From NCBI RefSeq assembly GCF_032191775.1, contig NZ_CP132507.1, positions 3,497,001-3,561,000 of the forward strand: DNA of 64,000 nucleotides, given 5' to 3'. The notes under the pieces are model-generated. The model was not told where the DNA came from, searched no databases, and saw only the letters and a program-made list of their open reading frames with translations. How positions within the stretch are numbered: the stretch's first letter is position 1; every line of letters begins with the position of its first letter. This document shows, piece after piece, positions 53,331-61,446 of this stretch. The translations under genes were made by a program, and so were the position numbers. The stretch is from Rhodoferax mekongensis. GTDB taxonomy: Bacteria > Pseudomonadota > Gammaproteobacteria > Burkholderiales > Burkholderiaceae_C.

Positions 53331-53355
53331 AAGGCCCGCCGGAGCAGCGGGCCTT
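53331..53355 (-). terminator. Terminator downstream of the adenine deaminase gene
   Basis: A perfect 9-bp stem AAGGCCCGC / GCGGGCCTT with a 7-base loop; on the minus strand it is followed by GCCTTTTG. It separates the purine operon from queE. The 150 bases between it and the deaminase gene contain a repeat copy and nothing else I can identify. Confidence 0.6.
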
Positions 53356-53405
53356 GGGTTGGATTTTAGCGTGCGGCTCTGCCAACGGTATACAGCGCAG
53401 CAAAT

Positions 53406-53463
53406 ACTATCTATTTGATAGCTGCCCGCGCAGACATAGCGGGAATTTGAGGCCTATTTGGCA
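53406..53463 (+). repeat. Interspersed 55-bp repeat, copy 9
   Basis: ACTATCTATTTGATAGC, TGCCCGCGCAGACATAG, CGGGAATTTGAGGCC and TATTTGGC; intergenic, slightly diverged in the GGGCGC part. Confidence 0.8.
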
Positions 53464-53506
53464 CTCAAACGCCGCCCCGGGGCGGTCCAGAGTGCTTGGC
53501 GGGTGC

Positions 53507-54556
53507 TTAGCGAAAGGTTTCAAACACCTCATCCAAGCGCTGCACATACTTCTGGCGCAGGGATGCGTCGATGAAGCTGGCGTCAAAGCTGTTGCGTGCC
53601 AGCGCATACGCGTGCTGGGCGCTTAGGCCCAGGGCGGCAAATGTCTGGGTGAAGTTTTCGTTCAGGTAGCCGCCGAAGTACGCCGGGTCGTCGGAGTTGA
53701 CAGTAGCCATGATGCCGGCATCCAGCATGGTGCCGATGTTGTGTGAGCTAAGTGTGGGGAACACGCGCAGCTTCAGGTTGGACAGCGGGCACACGGTGAG
53801 CGGCATTTTGTCGGCAGCCAGGCGCTGCATCAGGGCTGCGTCGTGAATGGCTTGCACGCCGTGGTCGATGCGCTCGACCTTGAGCACATCCAGCGCGCTC
53901 CAGATGTAGGCGGGGGGCGCCTCTTCACCTGCGTGCGCCACCAGCCGGAAGCCTAACTCGCGGGCGCGGGCGTAGACCTTGGCAAACTTTTCAGGCGGGT
54001 GCCCGACTTCGCTGGACGCCAAGCCTATGCCCACAATCTTGTCGCGCAGTGGCAGCGCCTGCTCCAGGCATTCAAAGGCTTCCTCTTCGCTCAGGTGGCG
54101 CAGAAAGCACAAAATCAGCGAGGCTGTCATGCCGAACTTGGCAGGCGCATCCGCACAGGCGCGGTACAGGCCGTTGATCACCGTCTCGGCACTCAAGCCG
54201 TGGCCAGTGTGTGTTTGGGTGTCGAAGAAGATTTCTGTGTGCAACACGTTGTCGGCTTGCGCTTTGGCCAGATACGCGCAAGTCATGTCGTAGAAGTCCT
54301 GCTCGGTCTTCAGCACCATGGTGCCCTCGTGGTAGATGTCCAGAAACTCTTGCAGGTTGTTGAACACATAGGCGTCGCGCAGCGCCTGCTCGCTAGGGAA
54401 GCGCAGGGGCACGCTGTTGCGCTTGGCCAGTGCAAACATGAGCTCAGGCTCCAGCGAGCCTTCGATGTGCATGTGCAGTTCGGCTTTGGGCATGGCGCGC
54501 AACAGAGCGGGCATGCGATCAGCGGCGACGGTGGGAACGTTGGGATGGGTGCGCAT
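53507..54556 (-). CDS. Adenine deaminase of the adenosine deaminase family
   Basis: A 349-residue TIM-barrel deaminase. KAELHMHIEGSLEPEL carries the HxH zinc ligands, VAHAGEEAPP the third His with catalytic Glu, VERIDHGVQ the active-site His and TVNSDDPAYFGGY the Asp pair. The segments FFDTQTHTGHG, GLASSEVGHPPEKF and CPLSNLKLRVF mark the adenine deaminase (Aah1-like) branch as I remember it, not the adenosine branch. It would turn adenine into hypoxanthine for xanthine dehydrogenase. Its ATG overlaps the Rieske gene stop by one base. Confidence 0.9.
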   Translation of the reverse strand: MRTHPNVPTVAADRMPALLRAMPKAELHMHIEGSLEPELMFALAKRNSVPLRFPSEQALRDAYVFNNLQEFLDIYHEGTMVLKTEQDFYDMTCAYLAKAQADNVLHTEIFFDTQTHTGHGLSAETVINGLYRACADAPAKFGMTASLILCFLRHLSEEEAFECLEQALPLRDKIVGIGLASSEVGHPPEKFAKVYARARELGFRLVAHAGEEAPPAYIWSALDVLKVERIDHGVQAIHDAALMQRLAADKMPLTVCPLSNLKLRVFPTLSSHNIGTMLDAGIMATVNSDDPAYFGGYLNENFTQTFAALGLSAQHAYALARNSFDASFIDASLRQKYVQRLDEVFETFR

Positions 54557-55557
54557 CAGCAGACTCCAAAAGTGATTGTTTCTTGCTTCAAAAAGCGGCG
54601 GTAGGCGGACGAAGCTTTGTCCGCCGTGGTGTGTACTTCGGCGCGCACATCCAAAGGCAGGCGGCGCGGCCGCTGGGATTCGAGCACAGGCTTGTCTTGC
54701 ATGAAGATGGTGTGCTGGAAATCCTGCAGCTTGTTGTCGGGCGAGTCAAAGTCCGCCATGGCCAGGCGGAACCAGACGCGGCTGGTTTCAGGTGTAGTCG
54801 GGCAAATGAACAGCGCAATGGACTCGCGAAAGCCCTGCAGCGCCACACTGGCAGCATCCGGCACCTTGGTCAACACAGCGGTATACGGGGCGACGACTTC
54901 GTAGGTGTATTCCACATGCGCTGTAGCGGTGGAGTGCACATTGCTTTGCGGCTGCCAGGCTCGGCACTGGGTGGCCAGCAAGCCGGTAGGCGTGGGCTCG
55001 ACCCGGTAGTCGTCGATAGAGGTGGCTTCGCGCATGCCCAACCAGCCTTCGTGCACAAATCCGAAGTGCGCCATGTCCAAAAAGTTTTCGACAATGCGCG
55101 GCGCGCTGGTCGCCACGTCATACGGGCCGCACAGCACTTTGCGCAATTGTGCGTCGGTCTCGGCAGCAAAAGCAGGCAATGGCACAACCGCATCCGGCAA
55201 CAACTGCACCCAAATCAGGCCATAAGCCTCTACCACCGCATGGGTGCGCGCCGCATGGCTGGCGGGCGGCACAAACGACGGCACCGCGGGCACATGCACG
55301 CACTGGCCTCCCGCTTCAAACTGCCAGCCGTGGTACGGGCACTCCAAGCGGCCGGCGCAGACGCGGCCCAGGGAGAGCTTGGCACCACGGTGCGGGCACT
55401 GGTCGCCCCAAGCATGTGCCAGACCCGTGGCATCGCGCCAAAGCACCAGTTCCTGCTCCAGCAGGGTGACTGCCAGCGGTGCGTCGGTCAGGCCGTTGGC
55501 AGCCATCACAGGGTGCCAGAGTGAATGTTCTTTCAAAGGTCTGCTTTCCAGTCTCAT
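54556..55557 (-). CDS. Rieske non-heme iron oxygenase, resembling purine N-demethylase NdmA
   Basis: A 333-residue oxygenase alpha subunit. The Rieske cluster motif is DQCPHRGAKLSLG with LECPYHGWQF. The mononuclear iron site lies in ENFLDMAHFGFVHEG (Asp-x2-His-x4-His). The C-terminal FMQDKPVLESQRPRRLPLD and TTADKASSAYRRFLKQ read like caffeine N-demethylase NdmA of Pseudomonas as I recall it. Next to adenine deaminase and a purine-type importer, it may oxidise or demethylate a purine. No reductase gene is present nearby, so it must borrow electrons. A terminator precedes it. Confidence 0.85.
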   Translation of the reverse strand: MRLESRPLKEHSLWHPVMAANGLTDAPLAVTLLEQELVLWRDATGLAHAWGDQCPHRGAKLSLGRVCAGRLECPYHGWQFEAGGQCVHVPAVPSFVPPASHAARTHAVVEAYGLIWVQLLPDAVVPLPAFAAETDAQLRKVLCGPYDVATSAPRIVENFLDMAHFGFVHEGWLGMREATSIDDYRVEPTPTGLLATQCRAWQPQSNVHSTATAHVEYTYEVVAPYTAVLTKVPDAASVALQGFRESIALFICPTTPETSRVWFRLAMADFDSPDNKLQDFQHTIFMQDKPVLESQRPRRLPLDVRAEVHTTADKASSAYRRFLKQETITFGVC

Positions 55558-55582
55558 GCCATGTGCACCACTGCACAGGAAC

Positions 55583-55611
55583 AAAAAAGGGCCGCACGGG
55601 GCGGCCCTTTT
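55583..55611 (-). terminator. Terminator after the BMP binding-protein gene
   Basis: GGGCCGC (55589-55595) and GCGGCCC (55601-55607) form a 7-bp stem, extended by A-T pairs, followed on the minus strand by six T. It probably attenuates transcription between the importer genes and the Rieske-deaminase pair. Confidence 0.85.
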
Positions 55612-55627
55612 ACTTACCGGGTCACCA

Positions 55628-56785
55628 TTACTTGGCGCCGGGAACCTTGCCTTCCACGCCCTTGACGTAGAAGTTCACGCCGGAGAGGAACTTGTCGTCA
55701 GCAGTTTCGCCGTCTTTCAAGACTTCCTTGCCGGTGTTGTCTTTCAGGGGGCCCTTCCAAATCGCGAAGGAACCGTCGGTCAGACCCTTCTTGATCTCAT
55801 CAATCTTGGCTTTGGTTTCAGCAGGCACGTCTTCAGCAATGGAAACGATGTCGATCGCGCCATCCTTCACGCCCAACCAGGAACCGGTACCGCCCTTCCA
55901 GGAACCATCCAATGCTGCCTTGGTTGCAGAGATGTAGTAAGGGCCCCAGTTGATGATGGAAGAAGCCAAGTGGGCTTTGGGGCCATAGGCTGTCATGTCG
56001 GAATCCCAACCGAAGGCACGCTTGCCCTTGGCTTCTGCAGTCTTCAAGACGGCAGGAGAGTCGGTGTTCTGGAACAGAACGTCAGCTCCGCCGTTGATCA
56101 GGGAGGTCGCGGCTTCGGTTTCTTTTGGTGGGTCGAACCAGCCGTTCACCCATACGACTTTGGTCTTGACCTTGGGGTTGCTGCTTTGTGCGCCCAATGT
56201 GAAGCTGTTGATGTTGCGGATCACTTCAGGAATTGGGATGGAAGCCACCACGCCCAGCGTGTTGGACTTGGTCATCTTGCCTGCGATCACGCCAGCCATA
56301 TAAGCGCCTTCGTAGGTGCGGCTGTCGTAAGTGCGCATGTTCTCGGCTTGCTTGTAGCCGGTGGCGTGTTCGAACTTCACGTCCTTGAACTCGGGCGCCA
56401 CTTTGAGCATGGGCTCCATGTAACCGAAGGTGGTGCCGAAAATCAGCTTGTTGCCGCTGCTGGCCATTTCACGGATGACGCGCTCAGCGTCAGCAGACTC
56501 GGGCACGTTTTCCACGAAGGAAGTGACGATCTTGTCGCCGAACTCTTTTTCGAGGGCTTTGCGGCCGTTGTCGTGTGCAAAGGTCCAGCCGCCGTCGCCC
56601 ACAGGACCTACGTAGGCAAACGCGATTTTCAGGGGCTCTGGCTTGGGAGCAGGCGCAGAGGCTGCGGGAGCCGGTGCGGGCGCAGGCGCCGGTTCTTCCT
56701 TCTTGCCGCAGCCGACAAGTGCTGCGCCGGCAACGGCTGTCAGGGCCGCTACCTTCAGCAAGGAGCGTTTTTGCAAATCTGTCAT
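55628..56785 (-). CDS. BMP family ABC transporter binding lipoprotein (purine or nucleoside)
   Basis: A 385-residue lipoprotein: signal LLKVAALTAVAGAALVGCG with lipobox Cys near residue 26, then an Ala/Pro-rich tether. The domain IAFAYVGPVGDGGWTFAHD, GTTFGYMEPMLKVAPEFKDV in part and VVWVNGWFDPPKE are typical of BMP/PnrA proteins, which bind purine nucleosides or related compounds. It is the last importer gene of the minus-strand purine cluster. Confidence 0.92.
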   Translation of the reverse strand: MTDLQKRSLLKVAALTAVAGAALVGCGKKEEPAPAPAPAPAASAPAPKPEPLKIAFAYVGPVGDGGWTFAHDNGRKALEKEFGDKIVTSFVENVPESADAERVIREMASSGNKLIFGTTFGYMEPMLKVAPEFKDVKFEHATGYKQAENMRTYDSRTYEGAYMAGVIAGKMTKSNTLGVVASIPIPEVIRNINSFTLGAQSSNPKVKTKVVWVNGWFDPPKETEAATSLINGGADVLFQNTDSPAVLKTAEAKGKRAFGWDSDMTAYGPKAHLASSIINWGPYYISATKAALDGSWKGGTGSWLGVKDGAIDIVSIAEDVPAETKAKIDEIKKGLTDGSFAIWKGPLKDNTGKEVLKDGETADDKFLSGVNFYVKGVEGKVPGAK

Positions 56786-56833
56786 GTCACTTCCTTATAA
56801 AAAAACGAGGGATGGAAACGAAACAATCGCGCA

Positions 56834-57754
56834 TCACGAGCCCGGATAAAACGGCTTGCCGATGGAAGCCGGCATATTAATCCGTATCCAGCGCGGATTA
56901 CGCGAAATCAGGGCCAAAACCACAATGGTCGCAATATAGGGCAGCATGGTCAAGAACTGGCTTGGCACTTCTACCCCGATACCTTGCAGGTGGAACTGCA
57001 ACATGGTCACGCCCCCGAACAGGTAAGCACCAAGCAACACCCGTGCCGGGCGCCAGGTGGCGAAAGTGGTCAGGGCCAGCGCAATCCAGCCCTTGCCGGC
57101 CACCATGCCCTCCACCCACAGGGGCGTGTAAATCACCGAAATATAGGCACCTGCCAAGCCGCACAGCGCGCCGCCGCAGACCACCGCGCCCAAGCGGATG
57201 GCGCGCACCGGGTAGCCCAGCGCATGGGCCGACTCCGGACTCTCGCCCACGCTGCGCAGAATCAAGCCGGCGCGGGTGCGGTACAAAAACCAGATCAATC
57301 CCAAGGCGAACAGCACCGTCAGGTACACCATGGGGTGGTGCTTGAAGAAGGCCGGGCCGATGAAGGGGATGTCCGACAGGCCTGGAATGGCAAAGCTCGG
57401 CCGCTCCGGCATTTTTTCCTGCACATACGAAATGCCTGCAAACGCCGAGAAGCCCGCGCCGAACAAGCTGAGCGCCAATCCGGTGGCGTACTGGTTGGTG
57501 TTGAGCCAGATCACCAGCAACCCGAAGATTGCCGCCATGACCGCTCCGGCGGCAATGCCGGCCGCAAAGCCTGCCACATCGCTGCCGGTATGCACCACGG
57601 CGGCGAAACCCGCGATGGCAGCACAGAGCATCATGCCTTCGGCACCGAGGTTGACGATGCCGGCTTTCTCATTGATCAACAAGCCCAGCGAGGCGATGGC
57701 CAGCACGGTGCCGGCATTCAAAGTCGCTGCGATCAGCAGTGCGTATGCATCCAT
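56834..57754 (-). CDS. BMP-type ABC transporter permease (YufQ-like)
   Basis: A 306-residue membrane protein with about nine helices. GLLINEKAGIVNLGAEGMML near the N terminus and GESPESAHALGYPVRAIRL are family marks of YufQ/NupQ permeases of nucleoside importers. The start overlaps the upstream permease stop by one base. Confidence 0.9.
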   Translation of the reverse strand: MDAYALLIAATLNAGTVLAIASLGLLINEKAGIVNLGAEGMMLCAAIAGFAAVVHTGSDVAGFAAGIAAGAVMAAIFGLLVIWLNTNQYATGLALSLFGAGFSAFAGISYVQEKMPERPSFAIPGLSDIPFIGPAFFKHHPMVYLTVLFALGLIWFLYRTRAGLILRSVGESPESAHALGYPVRAIRLGAVVCGGALCGLAGAYISVIYTPLWVEGMVAGKGWIALALTTFATWRPARVLLGAYLFGGVTMLQFHLQGIGVEVPSQFLTMLPYIATIVVLALISRNPRWIRINMPASIGKPFYPGS

Positions 57755-58839
57755 TATTTTTTACCTCCTGCAGCGGAGACCCATTTCAGGCGGTAATTCA
57801 CCAAGGTGTCGCAGGCCAGCAGACTGAACAACAACAGGCCCTGGAACACGCCGGTGAGCGACTTGGGCAAGCCCAATCGGGACTGGGCCAATTCGCCGCC
57901 GATGTAGAACATGCTCATCAGCAGCGCCGAGAACACCATGCCCACGGGGTGCAAACGCCCCACATACGCCACGATGATCGCGGCAAAACCGTAACCGGCC
58001 GGCACATACGGAGTGAGTTGCCCGATGGGGCCAGCCACCTCCAGCGCTCCCGCCAAACCTGCCATACCCCCGGACACCAGCAAAGCCGTCCACAGCGCCT
58101 TGCGGGATGAAAAACCTGCATAGCGGGAAGCTGCTGGCGCCAAGCCACCCACCTGCTGGGCAAAACCTGCGCGGGTACGAAACAGGAAAATCCACACCCC
58201 GGCCACACCTACCAGCGCGAACAACACGCCGATGCTCATGCGCGAGCCCTGGAACAAGCGGGGAATACGGGTCGCTGCCTCAAAGGTCTTGGTCTGGGGG
58301 AAGTTGTAACCCAAGGGGTCTTTCCAGGGGCCGTAAACCAGATAGCCCAGTACTTGCACTGCCACATACACCAGCATCAGGCTCACCAGAATCTCGTTGG
58401 CGTTGAACTTGTCACGCAAGAACGCCGTGAGTCCGGCCCACACCATGCCACCGGCAATGCCGGCCAGCACCACGGGTACGACGATCCAGCCCCCGGTGGT
58501 CTTCTCTGCCAGCAGGGCGACGCCGCTTGCTGCAATGGCACCAATGATGTACTGCCCTTCGGCACCGATATTCCACACGTTGGAGCGGAAACACACGGCC
58601 AAGCCCAACGCAATCACCAGCAAAGGCGTGGCTTTGACTACCAGTTCACCCAGGGCGTAACCGCTTTTGATGGGTTCCCAGAAGAACACCAGCAGACCCC
58701 GCACAGGGTCTTTGCCCAGTGCCATGAACAACACAATACCGATGAGCACCGTCACCAGCAGCGCGAGCACCGGGGAGCCGTAGCCCCAGGCCTTGGACGG
58801 CTGGGGGCGGGCTTCGAGTTTCAAACCGGCTTTAGCCAT
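57754..58839 (-). CDS. BMP-type ABC transporter permease (YufP-like)
   Basis: A 361-residue membrane protein with about ten helices; AVCFRSNVWNIGAEGQYIIG and the loop VGGLAPAASRYAGFSSRK are typical of YufP/NupP. The ATG at 58839 overlaps the end of the ATPase gene by 8 bases; 18 further in-frame upstream codons are not used. The two permeases probably form a heterodimer. Confidence 0.9.
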   Translation of the reverse strand: MAKAGLKLEARPQPSKAWGYGSPVLALLVTVLIGIVLFMALGKDPVRGLLVFFWEPIKSGYALGELVVKATPLLVIALGLAVCFRSNVWNIGAEGQYIIGAIAASGVALLAEKTTGGWIVVPVVLAGIAGGMVWAGLTAFLRDKFNANEILVSLMLVYVAVQVLGYLVYGPWKDPLGYNFPQTKTFEAATRIPRLFQGSRMSIGVLFALVGVAGVWIFLFRTRAGFAQQVGGLAPAASRYAGFSSRKALWTALLVSGGMAGLAGALEVAGPIGQLTPYVPAGYGFAAIIVAYVGRLHPVGMVFSALLMSMFYIGGELAQSRLGLPKSLTGVFQGLLLFSLLACDTLVNYRLKWVSAAGGKK

Positions 58840-60406
58840 GGGCCACCTCCACAGAGGCGGCTGCAGCTGCGCCGGAACCTTCCCACAATCCACTCATCCA
58901 TTCCCCGATCTTTTCCACCGTAGCCTCCGCCACCGGTACGGAAGGCGACAAGCGCCCGCGCGCGATGACATGCAGCCGGTCGCTGACCTCAAACAATTCG
59001 TCGAGTTCTTCACTTACCACCAGCACCGCGCAGCCGGCATCGCGCAGGGCCAGAATCTCGCCGCGGATCTGGGCCGCAGCCCCCACGTCCACGCCCCAGG
59101 TGGGCTGGGACACGATGAACAGCTTGGGCGCCGCGTCGATCTCGCGGCCCACGATGAACTTCTGCAAATTGCCGCCGGAGAGCGAGCGCGCCGCAGCCGT
59201 GGGGCCATTGGCCTTGACGTTGAAGGCCTTGATGATGCGCGCGGCATGGTCTTCCAACTGGCGCACCCGGATCCAGCCGCCGGCAAATTTTGGTGCCGTG
59301 ATGGACTCCGTGCGGGTCAGCAACATGTTCTGGGCCAAACTCAGTGTGGGTACCGCACCGCGCCCCAAACGTTCTTCAGGTACAAAGTGCAGACCCAACT
59401 TGCGCCGGCCGCCGGGGTGCAGGGAAGACACATCCGCCCGTCCCATGGTGACGCTGCCCTTGGGTGCGCGCACATCTTCGCCGGACAGGGCGTACAGCAG
59501 TTCTTTCTGGCCATTGCCTGACACACCTGCAATGCCCACCACTTCGCCCGCATGGACCGTGAGCGAAATGCCGTTCAGGTCGACGCCAAACTGGTCTTCG
59601 CGGGCCAGGCTCAGGTTTTTCACGGTAAGCACCGGGGAGCCGGCCTGTTGAGGGCGGTGCTCCAGCTGGGGCGGTTCTGCACCGATCATCAAGCGGGACA
59701 AAGATGCGTTGGACTCTTCGGCCGGGTTGCACACCCCGGTGACCTTGCCGCCGCGCAGCACGGTGCAGGCGTTGCACAACTCACGGATCTCATGCAATTT
59801 GTGCGAGATGTACAAAATGCTGCAGCCCTGCGAGGCCAGCTTCTTGAGCACCACAAACAGCTTCTCCACCGCCTGGGGTGTCAGCACCGAGGTGGGCTCG
59901 TCCAAAATCAGCAACTGCGGGTTGGTCAGCAAGGCGCGGATGATTTCCACCCGCTGCATCTCGCCCACGCTCAGCGTATGGACTGGGCGGCTGGGATCGA
60001 TGTCCAGTCCGTATTCGGCCGCCTTGGCGGTGATGCTGGCGGTGACCTGCTCCAGGCTTTGCGCTTTGTCCAGACCCAGCCAGACGTTCTCAGCCACGGT
60101 GATGGTGTCAAACAGGTTGAAGTGCTGGAACACCATGCTGATGCCCAAGGCCCGCGCCTCTTTGGGGTTGCGGATATGGGCGGGCTTGCCATTGAACAGC
60201 ACCTGGCCGGCATCGGGCTTGATGGATCCATAAATGATCTTCATCAAGGTGGACTTGCCGGCCCCGTTTTCGCCCAGCACGGCATGGGTCTGGCCGGGCA
60301 GCACGGTGAGCGATACGTCGCTGTTGGCGATCACGCCGGGGTAGGCCTTGGTGATGCCGGTGAGTTGCAGCCGCGGCACGGCAGTCGGAGGCGAAGTGGA
60401 TTCCAT
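58832..60406 (-). CDS. BMP-type ABC transporter ATP-binding protein, two ABC domains (YufO-like)
   Basis: A 524-residue protein with two ATPase domains. The first has Walker A GENGAGKSTLMKII, signature LSVGEMQRVEIIRAL and Walker B LLILDEPTSVL; the second has a degenerate Walker A GVSGNGQKELLYAL and signature LSGGNLQKFIVGREI. This layout fits nucleoside and sugar importers. It sits between the LysR gene (22 bases upstream) and the permeases. Confidence 0.93.
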   Translation of the reverse strand: MESTSPPTAVPRLQLTGITKAYPGVIANSDVSLTVLPGQTHAVLGENGAGKSTLMKIIYGSIKPDAGQVLFNGKPAHIRNPKEARALGISMVFQHFNLFDTITVAENVWLGLDKAQSLEQVTASITAKAAEYGLDIDPSRPVHTLSVGEMQRVEIIRALLTNPQLLILDEPTSVLTPQAVEKLFVVLKKLASQGCSILYISHKLHEIRELCNACTVLRGGKVTGVCNPAEESNASLSRLMIGAEPPQLEHRPQQAGSPVLTVKNLSLAREDQFGVDLNGISLTVHAGEVVGIAGVSGNGQKELLYALSGEDVRAPKGSVTMGRADVSSLHPGGRRKLGLHFVPEERLGRGAVPTLSLAQNMLLTRTESITAPKFAGGWIRVRQLEDHAARIIKAFNVKANGPTAAARSLSGGNLQKFIVGREIDAAPKLFIVSQPTWGVDVGAAAQIRGEILALRDAGCAVLVVSEELDELFEVSDRLHVIARGRLSPSVPVAEATVEKIGEWMSGLWEGSGAAAAASVEVAHG

Positions 60407-60428
60407 ACAGGCGTGTTGTCTTCTTTAA

Positions 60429-61361
60429 TTATTCTTTTCGGAGCTCTGCGGCCACCGATTTGATGCGCTCACGCAGCCACTTATTGGACGCACTGGTGTG
60501 GGTGCGGGCATGCCAGAGCTGGTAGTACATCATGCGGGGAAACTCCACAGGGCAAGGCAATAGGGTGACCGGCAGTGTGTCCACAAAACGTTCACAGTAC
60601 TGGCGGCCGGTAGTCAACACCAGCAAGGTTGATGCCACCATGCCCGGAATCAGGCTGAAATGCGGGCAACGGGCCACGATGTGGCGTTGCAAGCCGAGAC
60701 CGCTCAGGTGGTCATCGATCACGCCCTTGGCACCCGGATGGGTCGCGCCCGGTGCAATGTGCTCTGCTTCCAGCCACTGGGTCTGGTCCCAGCCGCGGCG
60801 CACGGCCGGATGCTTGTTGGACACGAGGCACACCACTTCGTCCCCGAACAGACGGCCCAGATGCAGGTCGTCCGGGGGTTGTGGCCAGTTGCCGATCACC
60901 ACATCGATATCGCCCTGCGCCAACTGGGTGCGGTAATCCGCCGCGCCGCTCAGGGGGTGGATTTCAATCTCGGCAAAAGGGGCCTGCTCCTTGATCTGCG
61001 CCACCAGACGGGGCAGAAACAGGGGATCCAGGTAGTCGCTGGCTGCCAAGCGAAAGGTGTTACGTGCCGCCGCGGGCTCAAAACCCCGCGCGTCCGAGAA
61101 CAACATCTCTGCGGCACGCAATATGCTGGCACTGGGCTCGAGCATGCGCAGCGCCGTCTCGGTGGGCACCATGCCGGAGCCGGAGCGCACCAACAAGGGG
61201 TCGCCGGCAAAGTCCCGCAAGCGTTTAAGCGATGCGCTGACCGCCGGCTGGTGCATGCCCAGACGGATGGCGGCTTTCGAAACGCTACGCTCGGTTAACA
61301 CGGTATGAAGGACCCTGATCAAATGAAGGTCTATCTTGTCGAAAAGGGATTGGTCTCTCAT
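60429..61361 (-). CDS. LysR family regulator of the purine cluster
   Basis: A 310-residue regulator with an N-terminal winged helix (KIDLHLIRVLHTVLTERSVS, then AAIRLGMHQPAVSASLKRLRD in part) and a two-lobed effector domain (FRLAASDYLDPLFLPRL, DVVIGNWPQPPDDLHLG). It heads the minus-strand importer genes and diverges from xdhA, so it probably controls both. A near-perfect inverted repeat with LysR geometry lies between them. The effector may be a purine or urate; that is inference. Confidence 0.92.
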   Translation of the reverse strand: MRDQSLFDKIDLHLIRVLHTVLTERSVSKAAIRLGMHQPAVSASLKRLRDFAGDPLLVRSGSGMVPTETALRMLEPSASILRAAEMLFSDARGFEPAAARNTFRLAASDYLDPLFLPRLVAQIKEQAPFAEIEIHPLSGAADYRTQLAQGDIDVVIGNWPQPPDDLHLGRLFGDEVVCLVSNKHPAVRRGWDQTQWLEAEHIAPGATHPGAKGVIDDHLSGLGLQRHIVARCPHFSLIPGMVASTLLVLTTGRQYCERFVDTLPVTLLPCPVEFPRMMYYQLWHARTHTSASNKWLRERIKSVAAELRKE

Positions 61362-61380
61362 ACACAGCGTTCAATTGGAC

Positions 61381-61400
61381 CCATATGCTAATGCGTATGG
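61381..61400. promoter_or_regulatory. LysR-type operator between the regulator and xdhA
   Basis: CCATATGC and GCGTATGG form an 8-4-8 inverted repeat with one mismatch and contain a T-N11-A pattern. It lies 20 bases from the regulator start and about 47 from the xdhA ATG. Confidence 0.6.
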
Positions 61401-61446
61401 AAACGGAACAACACCCGGATTACCCTCCCGCACGAGGAAACACTCC

